This document shows positions 7,268 to 14,829 of a DNA stretch of 64,000 nt, one piece after another (position 1 is the first letter of the stretch; each line of letters starts with the position of its first letter). The position numbers and the translations under genes were made by a program. The DNA lies in the NCBI GenBank assembly GCA_910586025.1, contig CAJUIO010000003.1, positions 23,114 to 87,113 on the forward strand. The letters are read 5' to 3'. The notes beneath the pieces are model-generated. The model searched no databases. It was not told where the DNA came from and worked only from the letters and a program-made list of their open reading frames with translations. The DNA comes from an uncultured Lachnospiraceae bacterium (GTDB taxonomy: Bacteria > Bacillota > Clostridia > Lachnospirales > Lachnospiraceae).

Positions 7268-7660
7268 TTATTTTACAAAACTCCATTCATTTGTTGTTTC
7301 ACTTTTCTGTAAGACCAATTCATATTCTCCATCTCCTTTATAGAAATAAATTTCGGTACATGAAGGATTTAATTCTATTTCATATTCACTCTTCGCTCCA
7401 AATTTACTATTTAAAAAACCAAATGCAGAATAAAAGGCAATGTATTTATTATCTCCTCCTTGCTTTATTTCCAAAGCCCTTGCGCTTCCTATAGAAGACG
7501 TTGTCGTTATATTTAATTTCATTTTTTCTCCGTCTTCGGATATCGTATAGTCTGTTAATACCACATCCGTTCGTTTCTCTAATCCCCTGCACAAAAATAA
7601 TATCATTATAATGGCTGTAACTAATATCATCAGTCCCACTATTATACTGTTCTTTTTCAT
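7268..7660 (-). CDS. Membrane-anchored extracytoplasmic small protein
   Basis: The 130-residue protein starts at the ATG at 7660, preceded by AAAAGGAGATCAG; the 38 upstream codons of the open frame are inside the SGNH gene. A single N-terminal transmembrane segment (about 5-25) is followed by a ~100-residue beta-rich outer domain (VVLTDYTISEDGEKMKLNIT, YELVLQKSETTNEWSF). I do not recognise the fold. It lies 20 bp after SGNH2 and probably works with it at the outer face of the membrane. Confidence 0.7.
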   Translation of the reverse strand: MKKNSIIVGLMILVTAIIMILFLCRGLEKRTDVVLTDYTISEDGEKMKLNITTTSSIGSARALEIKQGGDNKYIAFYSAFGFLNSKFGAKSEYEIELNPSCTEIYFYKGDGEYELVLQKSETTNEWSFVK

Positions 7661-7680
7661 CTGATCTCCTTTTGGTTTTA

Positions 7681-8592
7681 TCAGCTTTTCATTTTCTCTT
7701 TTGCGATTATTGCCTGCATTTGTTTTAACATTTCTTGTTCCTTCCTTGTATATTCTTTTGCCATTCTTTTCCATGTCTTATAAAGCGCCTCATCCCTGTG
7801 ATCCGAAAGCCCGAATTCATTCTTAAGATACTTCCCCAGATACTCCGTAACTTTCTTTGCGCCGGATAAATTAAGATGGTCTCCCTGATCTATGGTATCT
7901 GTCTTCCAGTCAATCTTAAGTTCTTTTGTAATCAGGTTCATATCCAGGTACGTAAGGGATTTCTTTTCCGCATATTCCTGCAGCGTATTGTGCTTCTGGT
8001 AATTATAATTCTTAGGGGACGGCGTGCTGACCAGGACAAGTCCGGCTCCATGCCTCCGGCACAGCTTCAGGATTTTCTCCATATACATTTCTACCTGTTC
8101 CGGCATTTTTTCTTTCTTTTCTGTCTTTTTCATGTAAGCTCCTTCTCGGTACGGCCTTACTCCGTCCCGCAGCTTAAACCCTTTGGAATCCTCCCTCACA
8201 TACAGCTTGCTCATCAAATCTTTTTTCTCATTCTTTTTATCCAGTTTTCGGAACAATACATTGGTCTCAAAAAGCACGAGCCTTGGTTTTTGAGTCTTGA
8301 ATGCCAGCTTCAATGTTTCATAAGTCTCAGACAACATCTGTCCCGGCTGTCCGCATACATAAGATGTAATTCCATATTGTTTCCATAACCCTAAGGGTGA
8401 AACGGAACTGTACGTTAAACTGTCCCCGGCAACTAGAACGTCAATCGTATTTTTCGATTCTTTTCGGATTCCGGCTGCATTTTTAATTTGATTTCCATTT
8501 TCCGTTTGTGTCTTACTTTTTGCAGATACAGTGGACGAAAAAACAAGCAGACTTACCAGAAGCATTAATAAAAAGAATCCCTTCTTTCCCAT
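7681..8592 (-). CDS. Secreted/anchored SGNH-hydrolase-fold protein (second DltD-position paralogue)
   Basis: The 303-residue protein has an N-terminal signal or anchor segment (about 5-24) and an SGNH fold. Block I is VLVAGDSLTYSS (nucleophile Ser), and the block V Asp/His pair is DHLNLSGAKKV near residue 240. It is closely similar in sequence to the protein at 13867-14829: both have ITSYVCGQPGQ, LxLFETNVLFR-type and TPSPxNYNYxKHN segments. In Dlt systems an SGNH protein (DltD) completes transfer to the acceptor polymer, and AlgJ/AlgX-type proteins do so for polysaccharide acetylation. It has its own regulon promoter (8676-8728). The duplication suggests two acceptors or two steps. Confidence 0.8.
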   Translation of the reverse strand: MGKKGFFLLMLLVSLLVFSSTVSAKSKTQTENGNQIKNAAGIRKESKNTIDVLVAGDSLTYSSVSPLGLWKQYGITSYVCGQPGQMLSETYETLKLAFKTQKPRLVLFETNVLFRKLDKKNEKKDLMSKLYVREDSKGFKLRDGVRPYREGAYMKKTEKKEKMPEQVEMYMEKILKLCRRHGAGLVLVSTPSPKNYNYQKHNTLQEYAEKKSLTYLDMNLITKELKIDWKTDTIDQGDHLNLSGAKKVTEYLGKYLKNEFGLSDHRDEALYKTWKRMAKEYTRKEQEMLKQMQAIIAKEKMKS

Positions 8593-8614
8593 ATGTTCTC
8601 TTTACAGATAAAGA

Positions 8615-8637
8615 GACCGTACACCTTTCGTACAGTC
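8615..8637 (-). other. Leader hairpin of the second SGNH operon
   Basis: GACTGTAC (8637-8630) pairs with GTACGGTC (8622-8615) around a GAAAGGT loop in the transcript. It lies between the promoter at 8676-8728 and the start codon at 8592. The T run after it is too poor to call a terminator. Confidence 0.4.
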
Positions 8638-8675
8638 CGCTTTTTCTTCTGCCTCCTTCCTTTGTATTTCTTTCT

Positions 8676-8728
8676 ATTATCACGGAAAAGTCTTAACCGT
8701 TCCTAAATCATTTCTTAACAAATCTAAA
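8676..8728 (-). promoter_or_regulatory. Regulon direct-repeat promoter (copy 3)
   Basis: Minus-strand units TTTAGA (8728-8723), TTAAGA (8718-8713), TTTAGG (8707-8702) and TTAAGA (8696-8691) are followed by GATAAT at 8681-8676. The 10-11-11 spacing and the 15-base distance to the -10 are identical to copies 4 and 5. Confidence 0.8.
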
Positions 8729-8738
8729 TCATAGTTCT

Positions 8739-9662
8739 TTATATAAACAGTTTTTTTGCAAAATTATAAAGTGCATTCTGCCATACTGTATCCTCATGGC
8801 CTCCTTCCGTATCATAAAAAAGATGTTCTATGCCTTTCTCCTCCATAAGACCATGGAGCTTATAGGTAACATCTCCGCAGACATCATCAGATCTGCCTAC
8901 CGAAAGCATAAGTAAACGAAACTTTTCCGCTGGAGGCACTAAATCCATTAAAAGCGGGTTCACATGGCCGTATGTCTCATCCGGCAACACCGATGCGGAG
9001 GAAAATACACCCACATAACCAAATAATTCCGGATAAGTAAACGCCATATACAAGGTATTGCGCCCACCCATGGAGTTTCCTGCAACCGCTGTATATTCCC
9101 GCCCGGTCTTTACCGGATAATGACTGTTTATATAAGGCATCAGGTTCTCCACCAAATCCTGTCCGGTAAGGTCATATGCCTGGATGGTCTCCGTCAAAGA
9201 AAGCTCTTCCGTGTCCTCATCCCCATTGACCACACTGTTAGGGCATATCACGATCATCTCCGGCACCTGCTCAAAATAATGCAGGTTCTGTAAAATGACA
9301 TCCGCCGATTTATTCCGCCATGTGCGGTGGCTTCCGGTCAATCCGTGCAGAAGATACAGAACCGGATATTGTTTTTCTTCTTTATAATCCGCCGGCAGAA
9401 ATACCATGGCATGCCGATTGGTTCCCGTAATCTTAGACGGATAGGTGATCTCTTCCGGTTCCCTGTACCGATATCCCGCCTGCTTTTCTATAAAATACGG
9501 CTTGGGAGTCTCCCGGATGATTCCATCCGCGTCTTTTTTCTGCTCAAGCTGCCATATCTGTTCCTTCACCTGCCGTTCCTGTTCAATCTGACGTGCTATG
9601 CTCCCTACTATTACAACCGACAAAAGCCCAATAACAATCTTTTTTCTGTACAAATCTATCAC
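8739..9662 (-). CDS. Extracytoplasmic alpha/beta-hydrolase esterase (esterase D/CE1-like)
   Basis: The 307-residue protein has an N-terminal transmembrane anchor (about 7-22). An alpha/beta-hydrolase domain follows, with VLYLLHGLTGSHRTW (oxyanion-loop HG), nucleophile elbow AVAGNSMGGRNTLYMA, a DD acid region near SVGRSDDVCGD and the catalytic His in TEGGHEDTVW. This is the putative-esterase/CE1 arrangement. It is the last gene of the Dlt-like operon, 26 bp after the sensor kinase, so it may hydrolyse the ester that the MBOAT/SGNH proteins install (inference). The start is probably GTG at 9662, without a good ribosome binding site. Confidence 0.85.
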   Translation of the reverse strand: MIDLYRKKIVIGLLSVVIVGSIARQIEQERQVKEQIWQLEQKKDADGIIRETPKPYFIEKQAGYRYREPEEITYPSKITGTNRHAMVFLPADYKEEKQYPVLYLLHGLTGSHRTWRNKSADVILQNLHYFEQVPEMIVICPNSVVNGDEDTEELSLTETIQAYDLTGQDLVENLMPYINSHYPVKTGREYTAVAGNSMGGRNTLYMAFTYPELFGYVGVFSSASVLPDETYGHVNPLLMDLVPPAEKFRLLMLSVGRSDDVCGDVTYKLHGLMEEKGIEHLFYDTEGGHEDTVWQNALYNFAKKLFI

Positions 9663-9687
9663 CTTTCTTTAATGAAAGTAAGAAGCC

Positions 9688-11004
9688 TTATACTGTCTGC
9701 CCCGGAAATAACAGCAATACCCGGAATCTTTCTCCTTTCTGCTCCGTCATACATTTTCCTTTCATTTTTGCCATCATATTTTTAACGCTCTGTATCCCGA
9801 TTCCATTGCTCTCCGTCTCTTCTTCCGGTTTCTTCACCTTATTTTCAAACAAAAATCCCACCATGTTCCCCTCTTCCAAAGCAGAAACCGCAACCGGCAT
9901 GGATGTATCGGCATATTTCATGATATTGGACGTCAGATTATCCATGATCCTCATCACATAATCTGTTGAGATCCGAAGCCTGCTCTGCGGCCATTCCACC
10001 TGAAACGACACCTCAAAGCCCTGCTGCTTTAGATAACTGCAGGTCTCTGAAAACAGGTCATAGAACAGCGTTTCACAGGTTTCCGGTTCTTCTAACTGCA
10101 CCTCTTCTTCTCCTGCAGTCAGAGAATATTCAAACAGATGATCTGTAAGCTGCTTCATCCTTCTTGCTTTCCGGTCAATCTTCTCCACATATTCTTTCCA
10201 CTGCCCTTCGCCTTTATAGCTTCCTTTTTTTAAGATTTCCGTATACAGCATGATCGAAGTAACCGGCGTGCGCAGATCATGGGACATCTCCGTAACGATC
10301 TTCTGGTTTTCCTGCACCATCCGGGCCTCCTGCCTGATCAGCTCCTGAAAGGACAGGCGCATGCTCTCAAGCCCTTCTGCAAGCGCCGCAAGCTCATCCT
10401 TCCCTTTTACTGTAATTTTATAATCAAGGCTTCCCCCTTCTAAGATTTCCACCTCATCACTCAATTTTAAAATATATGCCATTTTACTGCGGATTCCAAA
10501 CAGGACAAGAAGCAGGAACAAGACGAAAGACAGCGCCAGCTCTGCAAGCATTGCATAATTATAAAACTGATATGCATACATTCCGGTAATGCTTACTCTC
10601 GCCTCCCCATCTGCAAAGGACACGGTATAATAGACTTCCCATCCGTAATCATTGGCCTCAATATCCTCCTCCCACAGTTCCTGATCCGGATACACCGAAT
10701 CAAACACCTGCATTCCGTCTTTATTTACACGGATGGAGACAATCTGCTGCTTCTGTACCCAGCTCTTTAACGCATCTGCATCCCTTGAGGACAATTCATT
10801 CTGATCAATGTACTGCTGCAGCTTCCTGATATAACTTTCATTTTTTTGTTCTTCATAATCCGAGTTATAATAAAAATTCTCAATGAGACGATCCCCTGCC
10901 CGATTCAGCACAAAAAATACAAGAACTGCCGCAAAAGCCGATATCACCAGAAGCCGCAGCAGCTGAAAGTATATGGAATCCTTCTTACTCGTTGTCCGCG
11001 CCAA
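9688..11004 (-). CDS. Sensor histidine kinase of the cargo two-component system
   Basis: The 438-residue protein has two transmembrane segments (about 13-32 and 152-172) enclosing a ~115-residue extracytoplasmic sensor domain. A HAMP linker, HisKA (MSHDLRTPVTSIMLYTEIL) and a HATPase domain follow (MRIMDNLTSNIMKYAD N-box, NGIGIQSVKNMMAKMKG G-box). It resembles VanS/BaeS-type kinases. It overlaps the response regulator by 20 bases and probably starts at TTG. Being embedded in the operon it would regulate, it presumably senses envelope stress or cationic peptides (inference). Confidence 0.93.
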   Translation of the reverse strand: MARTTSKKDSIYFQLLRLLVISAFAAVLVFFVLNRAGDRLIENFYYNSDYEEQKNESYIRKLQQYIDQNELSSRDADALKSWVQKQQIVSIRVNKDGMQVFDSVYPDQELWEEDIEANDYGWEVYYTVSFADGEARVSITGMYAYQFYNYAMLAELALSFVLFLLLVLFGIRSKMAYILKLSDEVEILEGGSLDYKITVKGKDELAALAEGLESMRLSFQELIRQEARMVQENQKIVTEMSHDLRTPVTSIMLYTEILKKGSYKGEGQWKEYVEKIDRKARRMKQLTDHLFEYSLTAGEEEVQLEEPETCETLFYDLFSETCSYLKQQGFEVSFQVEWPQSRLRISTDYVMRIMDNLTSNIMKYADTSMPVAVSALEEGNMVGFLFENKVKKPEEETESNGIGIQSVKNMMAKMKGKCMTEQKGERFRVLLLFPGQTV

Positions 11005-11701
11005 ATTTATACCCCTTTCCCCAAATGGTTTTGATATACTTTGGATTCTTCGGATCTTCTTCTATCTTCAGCCTCAGTTTTCGGATATGCACCATGATGG
11101 TACTGTTACAGGAGTAAAAGTAAGGCTCCTGCCACACGCTTTCATATAGGTTCTGAGCGGAAAATATTTTTCCAGGATGCTGCATCAGCAAAAGCAAGAT
11201 ATGGTATTCAAGATCAGACATGTCCTTTTCCACATCATTTACAAACACTTCATTAAAAGTCTCATGAATCCGGATTCCCTTCATCTCCAGGTAGGGCTCC
11301 TCATCCTTCTCATTTCCTAAGTTCTTTCCCATATATACCTTGTACCGGCGCATTAAAGCCTTTACTCTTCCTAAAAGTTCCGCATAGGAAAATGGCTTCG
11401 GAAGGTAGTCGTCCCCTCCCGCCATCAGCCCGATGAGCTTGTCGGATTCCTGTGCCTTTGCTGTCAGAAAAAGGACAGGGACATTGGATACTTTCCGGAT
11501 TTCTTCACATGTCCGAAGTCCTGACATTCCCGGCATCATCACATCCAGAATAACCAGATCCGTCTCATCATTTAATAGTTCAAGCCCTTTTCTCCCATTT
11601 TCCGCTTCCGACACATGATAATTCTCACTTTCTAACAGAATACGAACCCCTTCACGGATATCCGCGTCATCCTCAACAATCAATACCTGCTCCTTTTCCA
11701 T
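10985..11701 (-). CDS. OmpR/VanR-type response regulator of the cargo
   Basis: The 238-residue protein has a complete receiver: VLIVEDDADIREGV, phosphoacceptor Asp in LVILDVMMPGMSG, and Lys in DYLPKPFSYAELLGRVKALMRR split by a short linker. It also has a winged helix (LEYHILLLLMQHPGKIF, ENLYESVW-like QNLYESVWQEPY, TIMVHIRKLRLKIE, TIWGKGYKF). I chose the ATG at 11701 (AGAGGAG upstream); a GTG lies four codons earlier. PhoB-family proteins bind direct repeats at 11-bp steps. That is exactly the geometry of the seven promoter boxes around this operon, so this is the best candidate for the regulon activator. Confidence 0.93.
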   Translation of the reverse strand: MEKEQVLIVEDDADIREGVRILLESENYHVSEAENGRKGLELLNDETDLVILDVMMPGMSGLRTCEEIRKVSNVPVLFLTAKAQESDKLIGLMAGGDDYLPKPFSYAELLGRVKALMRRYKVYMGKNLGNEKDEEPYLEMKGIRIHETFNEVFVNDVEKDMSDLEYHILLLLMQHPGKIFSAQNLYESVWQEPYFYSCNSTIMVHIRKLRLKIEEDPKNPKYIKTIWGKGYKFGADNE

Positions 11702-11719
11702 CTCTGCACACACTCCTCT

Positions 11720-12607
11720 CTATTTCTTCATATCCGGAAATCCTTCTGTTCCATGCAAATAATTTTTCAACGGATGACCTGCAGAAACACTTTCTGCAGT
11801 GCCGACCGTTTCTCCCAGGCAAATCCTCATTTCCTTCCCATTTCTTGTTTGTTTTACAACATCTTCCGATAATTCCAATCGGTTCTTTTTTACCATCACC
11901 AATATCGTAGAGCCGCCGAATTCAAAATATCCTTTTTCCTGTCCCTGAAAGACCCTGCTATTGCTTCGTAAGTTATGGATCTTCCCCACAAGCAGGGCGC
12001 CGACCTCCATCTGAACGACAGTACCGAACGCAGGGGTTGAAAGCACGATATACTCCCGGCTGTTCTCTACAAAAACCGGTACGGACGAGTAAGCCACCGG
12101 CCGGACACAATGCAAGCATCCCTCAATTACCCCTGATTCGGTCCTGACTCCGTCGCATACATAGCAATATCTATGATAATCCTGGGGAGTCAGCCGGAAG
12201 ATAAGACAAGTTCCTCCCGCATACTGTTCTGCCAGATCCCTGCTTTTAAACAGTCTCTCCAGGCTGTATTCTACATGTTTGATCCGGTAAGTCAGATCTT
12301 CTGCTACCGGATACACACTGAGATATCCGTCGCAAGGACTGATCAGATGCATGGGAGTGATGTCAATTCGTTCCATACTGCGTTTTCTTGTAAAAAAGTC
12401 ATTGAATGAACGGTACGACCTGCCCTCATATTCCTTCATATCTATATGATGCTTTTTGATAAATAAAGGTACCAGCCATCTGGAAAACCGCGAATCCAGA
12501 AACTTTCCTACTTTTCTGGACACAGTTGGACGAACCAGCGGTCTTAAAACAGCACGGCCTGGTATAGTTTCATATAAAAAGCGAATCATCAGGGTTTCCT
12601 TCTTCAT
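11720..12607 (-). CDS. psd: Phosphatidylserine decarboxylase proenzyme
   Basis: The 295-residue protein makes phosphatidylethanolamine from phosphatidylserine at the membrane. It shows the clostridial Psd pattern: SYRSFNDFFTRK, SPCDGYLSVYP, YHRYCYVCDG, MEVGALLVGKI and the self-cleavage site FEFGGSTILVMV, where GGST yields the pyruvoyl group on Ser. The ATG at 12605-12607 overlaps the pssA stop as ATGA; the open frame extends ~130 codons further upstream, but only as a shadow of pssA. It forms a pathway pair with the adjacent pssA. Confidence 0.93.
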   Translation of the reverse strand: MKKETLMIRFLYETIPGRAVLRPLVRPTVSRKVGKFLDSRFSRWLVPLFIKKHHIDMKEYEGRSYRSFNDFFTRKRSMERIDITPMHLISPCDGYLSVYPVAEDLTYRIKHVEYSLERLFKSRDLAEQYAGGTCLIFRLTPQDYHRYCYVCDGVRTESGVIEGCLHCVRPVAYSSVPVFVENSREYIVLSTPAFGTVVQMEVGALLVGKIHNLRSNSRVFQGQEKGYFEFGGSTILVMVKKNRLELSEDVVKQTRNGKEMRICLGETVGTAESVSAGHPLKNYLHGTEGFPDMKK

Positions 12608-13248
12608 ATTTCCAATCCCAGTCCCATTAACAGGATAACAAATTCTACGATTCCAGTAAATACAATTCCTATTTTTCCAAATAACTTTGGTTTTTTTACA
12701 CGCAAGGGCAGAACAAATGCAGCAGCCAGCCCTATTAACAGCACCGGCGCCAGCCTGGATATGCCAAAGGATAACTGTCTCCCAATCACCAGAAATGCCG
12801 GCAAAAGAAGAGCTGCGGACGTAACCGGAAGCCCAAGATAACAGGAACGGCTTCCAGTCTCCGCCTGCTGCCGTTCCTCCTCCAGCACGTTGAAATATGC
12901 CAGCCGGATCAGCGCGCACAGTACATACAGGCATCCCGCCAAAAATCCCAGATAAGTTTTCCCGCTTGCCATATATCCAAACAATGCCGGCAGGACACCG
13001 AAACAAATCAGGTCGCTTAAAGAATCGATCTGAATCCCGAATCTTTTCTCACGGGCATCCCTTTGCCTGGTAGCGGCAACCGTCCCGTCGAACATATCGC
13101 AGATTCCTGCAAACATCAGGCATAAAACAGCCTGCCGGTATGTCCCCTCCATCGTAAAGATAATTCCAGTAAACCCAAACAGCATTCCCAGATAGGTAAG
13201 CACCACCGTATAGTTATAATAACCGCAAAGCTTTTTCTTTTCCTCCAT
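12604..13248 (-). CDS. pssA: CDP-diacylglycerol-serine O-phosphatidyltransferase
   Basis: The 214-residue multi-spanning CDP-alcohol phosphatidyltransferase has the family signature in DMFDGTVAATRQRD and FGIQIDSLSDLICFGVLPA (DG..A...G...D...D). It makes phosphatidylserine from CDP-diacylglycerol and serine, the substrate for Psd encoded directly downstream with a four-base overlap. Its presence in a mobile cargo means the element can confer phosphatidylethanolamine synthesis, which many Clostridia lack or make poorly. Confidence 0.92.
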   Translation of the reverse strand: MEEKKKLCGYYNYTVVLTYLGMLFGFTGIIFTMEGTYRQAVLCLMFAGICDMFDGTVAATRQRDAREKRFGIQIDSLSDLICFGVLPALFGYMASGKTYLGFLAGCLYVLCALIRLAYFNVLEEERQQAETGSRSCYLGLPVTSAALLLPAFLVIGRQLSFGISRLAPVLLIGLAAAFVLPLRVKKPKLFGKIGIVFTGIVEFVILLMGLGLEI

Positions 13249-13285
13249 CCCTTTTCTACCTTTCTTATTTTATTCATTCCATTCT

Positions 13286-13870
13286 TTAAACAGCCGCAGC
13301 AGCGAAGAAAATACTGTACGCCAGAATACACCATGGTTTCCCCAGTACAATGATGGCTGCAAATTTACGTGCCGTCATTTTTGTGATCCCGGTGAAATAA
13401 CAGAAGAAGTCATCCGGGAACAAAGGCAGCACCATCCCCAGAAACAATACTGTCGTATAGGATTTGCTTTTTGCCGCCCACTCAGCCCATTTTTCATACC
13501 GTTTCCCTGGGAACATCCTGCCAACAATCTCTTTTCCGAATTTTCTTGCGATCAGAAACGCAAGAATGGAACCCACCGAAATCCCGATGTAATTACACCA
13601 GAAACCGCCCATCCAACCGAACATGACCGCCCCGACGATACATCCTAAGAATCCTGGCAGCACCGGAATGACCACCTGAAGCGCCTGGATTGCCGTAAGT
13701 ACGACCGGCGCCAGCAGGCCAAACCCCGAAATATAACTTTGAAGCGTTTCTACCGAATCAAATTTTCCGTCCAGATATGCTTTAAATAATACCGCACAGA
13801 GAGCCAGACACAGGAGCAATAACAGCGCGGTCATCCATTTTTTCCATTGTTCTATCCGTTTTATGATCAT
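13286..13870 (-). CDS. TVP38/TMEM64 (DedA-superfamily) membrane protein
   Basis: The 194-residue protein starts MIIKRIEQWKKW at 13870, in an ATGA overlap with the SGNH gene. It has five or six hydrophobic segments and the family core: LQSYISGFGLLAP, the re-entrant VLPGFLGCIVGAVMFG, GSILAFLIARKFGKE, then LPLFPDDFFCYFTGITKMT. DedA/VTT-domain proteins have been linked to scrambling or flipping of phosphatidylethanolamine, phosphatidylserine and undecaprenyl phosphate. Placed between the Dlt-like genes and pssA-psd, it could move the new lipid across the membrane (inference). Confidence 0.85.
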   Translation of the reverse strand: MIIKRIEQWKKWMTALLLLLCLALCAVLFKAYLDGKFDSVETLQSYISGFGLLAPVVLTAIQALQVVIPVLPGFLGCIVGAVMFGWMGGFWCNYIGISVGSILAFLIARKFGKEIVGRMFPGKRYEKWAEWAAKSKSYTTVLFLGMVLPLFPDDFFCYFTGITKMTARKFAAIIVLGKPWCILAYSIFFAAAAV

Positions 13871-14829
13871 TTTCCCCGCATCACTTTCAATTTTTCTGTC
13901 ACTTTTTGTTCGAATTCCTCCGCTTCCTTCTCCCATGCGCTAAGAGCCGCATCTCCCCTGTGATCCGGAAGCTTCCACTCTGATTTATCTAAATACTCTC
14001 CCAGATAAGCCGTCACCTTACATGCCCCGGACAGGTTCAAATGGTCGCCTTTATCCAGGCTGTCGGTTTTCCAGTCTATTCCAATCTCCTTTACCGCCAT
14101 ATTCATGTTCATATAGGAAAGATTCTGCTTTTGGGCATATTCCACCAGCGCATTGTGTTTCCTGTAATTATAGTTCTGCGGTGAAGGTGTGCTGAGCAGC
14201 AATATTTCCACATTCTTTTCCCTGCACATTTCCACGATACGTTCCATATAGCCCTCTACATTTTCGCCCATCTCTTTCTTTTGTCCCGATTCCTTCATAT
14301 AGTCCTCTTCCTTATAGGACTGTATCCCGTCCCGGATTTCAAAGCCCTTATAGTTTTCTCCTTTGTACAGCTTCTCCATTAGGAGCGGTTTCCAGATATC
14401 GTGGAACCGGAAGATCGGGAAATGGTAATTTCCCACTTCTGCAACCGATTCTTTCAGGCCGTCAAGCTTTCCCTGCTCGCGGAACAATACGTTTGTCTCC
14501 AGAATCAAGAGCCTTGGAGACTGCTTTTCAAGAGCTGTTTTCAACAGATAATAAGTTTCTTGTATCTTCTGCCCCGGCTGCCCGCATACATAAGAGGTAA
14601 TGCCATGGTCTTTCCACAGGATCGGCGGTGCAATGGAGCTGTAGCTTAAACTGTCACCCAGGATCAGCACGTCAATAGTCTGGTCTGGTTCCCTGCGAAT
14701 CCGGGAAATGCTTTTATTCCGTCCCTGTACCAGGTCTTCATCTTTTGCCGCTGATTCCATCCACCCTGATATCCCTGTTAATAAAATCACTAATATCAAG
14801 ATAAACAGAATATTTTTAAAAATTTGCAT
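13867..14829 (-). CDS. SGNH-hydrolase-fold envelope transferase in DltD position
   Basis: The 320-residue protein has one N-terminal transmembrane segment (about 5-23) and an outer SGNH domain: block I VLILGDSLSYSSIAPP, mid-block ETNVLFREQGK, and Asp/His in KGDHLNLSGACKV. It sits directly after the MBOAT (14-bp overlap), as DltD does after DltB, but it is shorter than classical DltD (about 390-430 residues). Its sequence is closer to the paralogue at 7681-8592 than to anything else visible. The likely role is transfer of the aminoacyl group to the final acceptor outside the membrane. Confidence 0.82.
   Translation of the reverse strand: MQIFKNILFILILVILLTGISGWMESAAKDEDLVQGRNKSISRIRREPDQTIDVLILGDSLSYSSIAPPILWKDHGITSYVCGQPGQKIQETYYLLKTALEKQSPRLLILETNVLFREQGKLDGLKESVAEVGNYHFPIFRFHDIWKPLLMEKLYKGENYKGFEIRDGIQSYKEEDYMKESGQKKEMGENVEGYMERIVEMCREKNVEILLLSTPSPQNYNYRKHNALVEYAQKQNLSYMNMNMAVKEIGIDWKTDSLDKGDHLNLSGACKVTAYLGEYLDKSEWKLPDHRGDAALSAWEKEAEEFEQKVTEKLKVMRGK

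Noticed and set aside
12608..13006. Longer N-terminus of phosphatidylserine decarboxylase
   Set aside because: The extension is the out-of-frame shadow of pssA; the ATGA overlap gives a normal-length enzyme.
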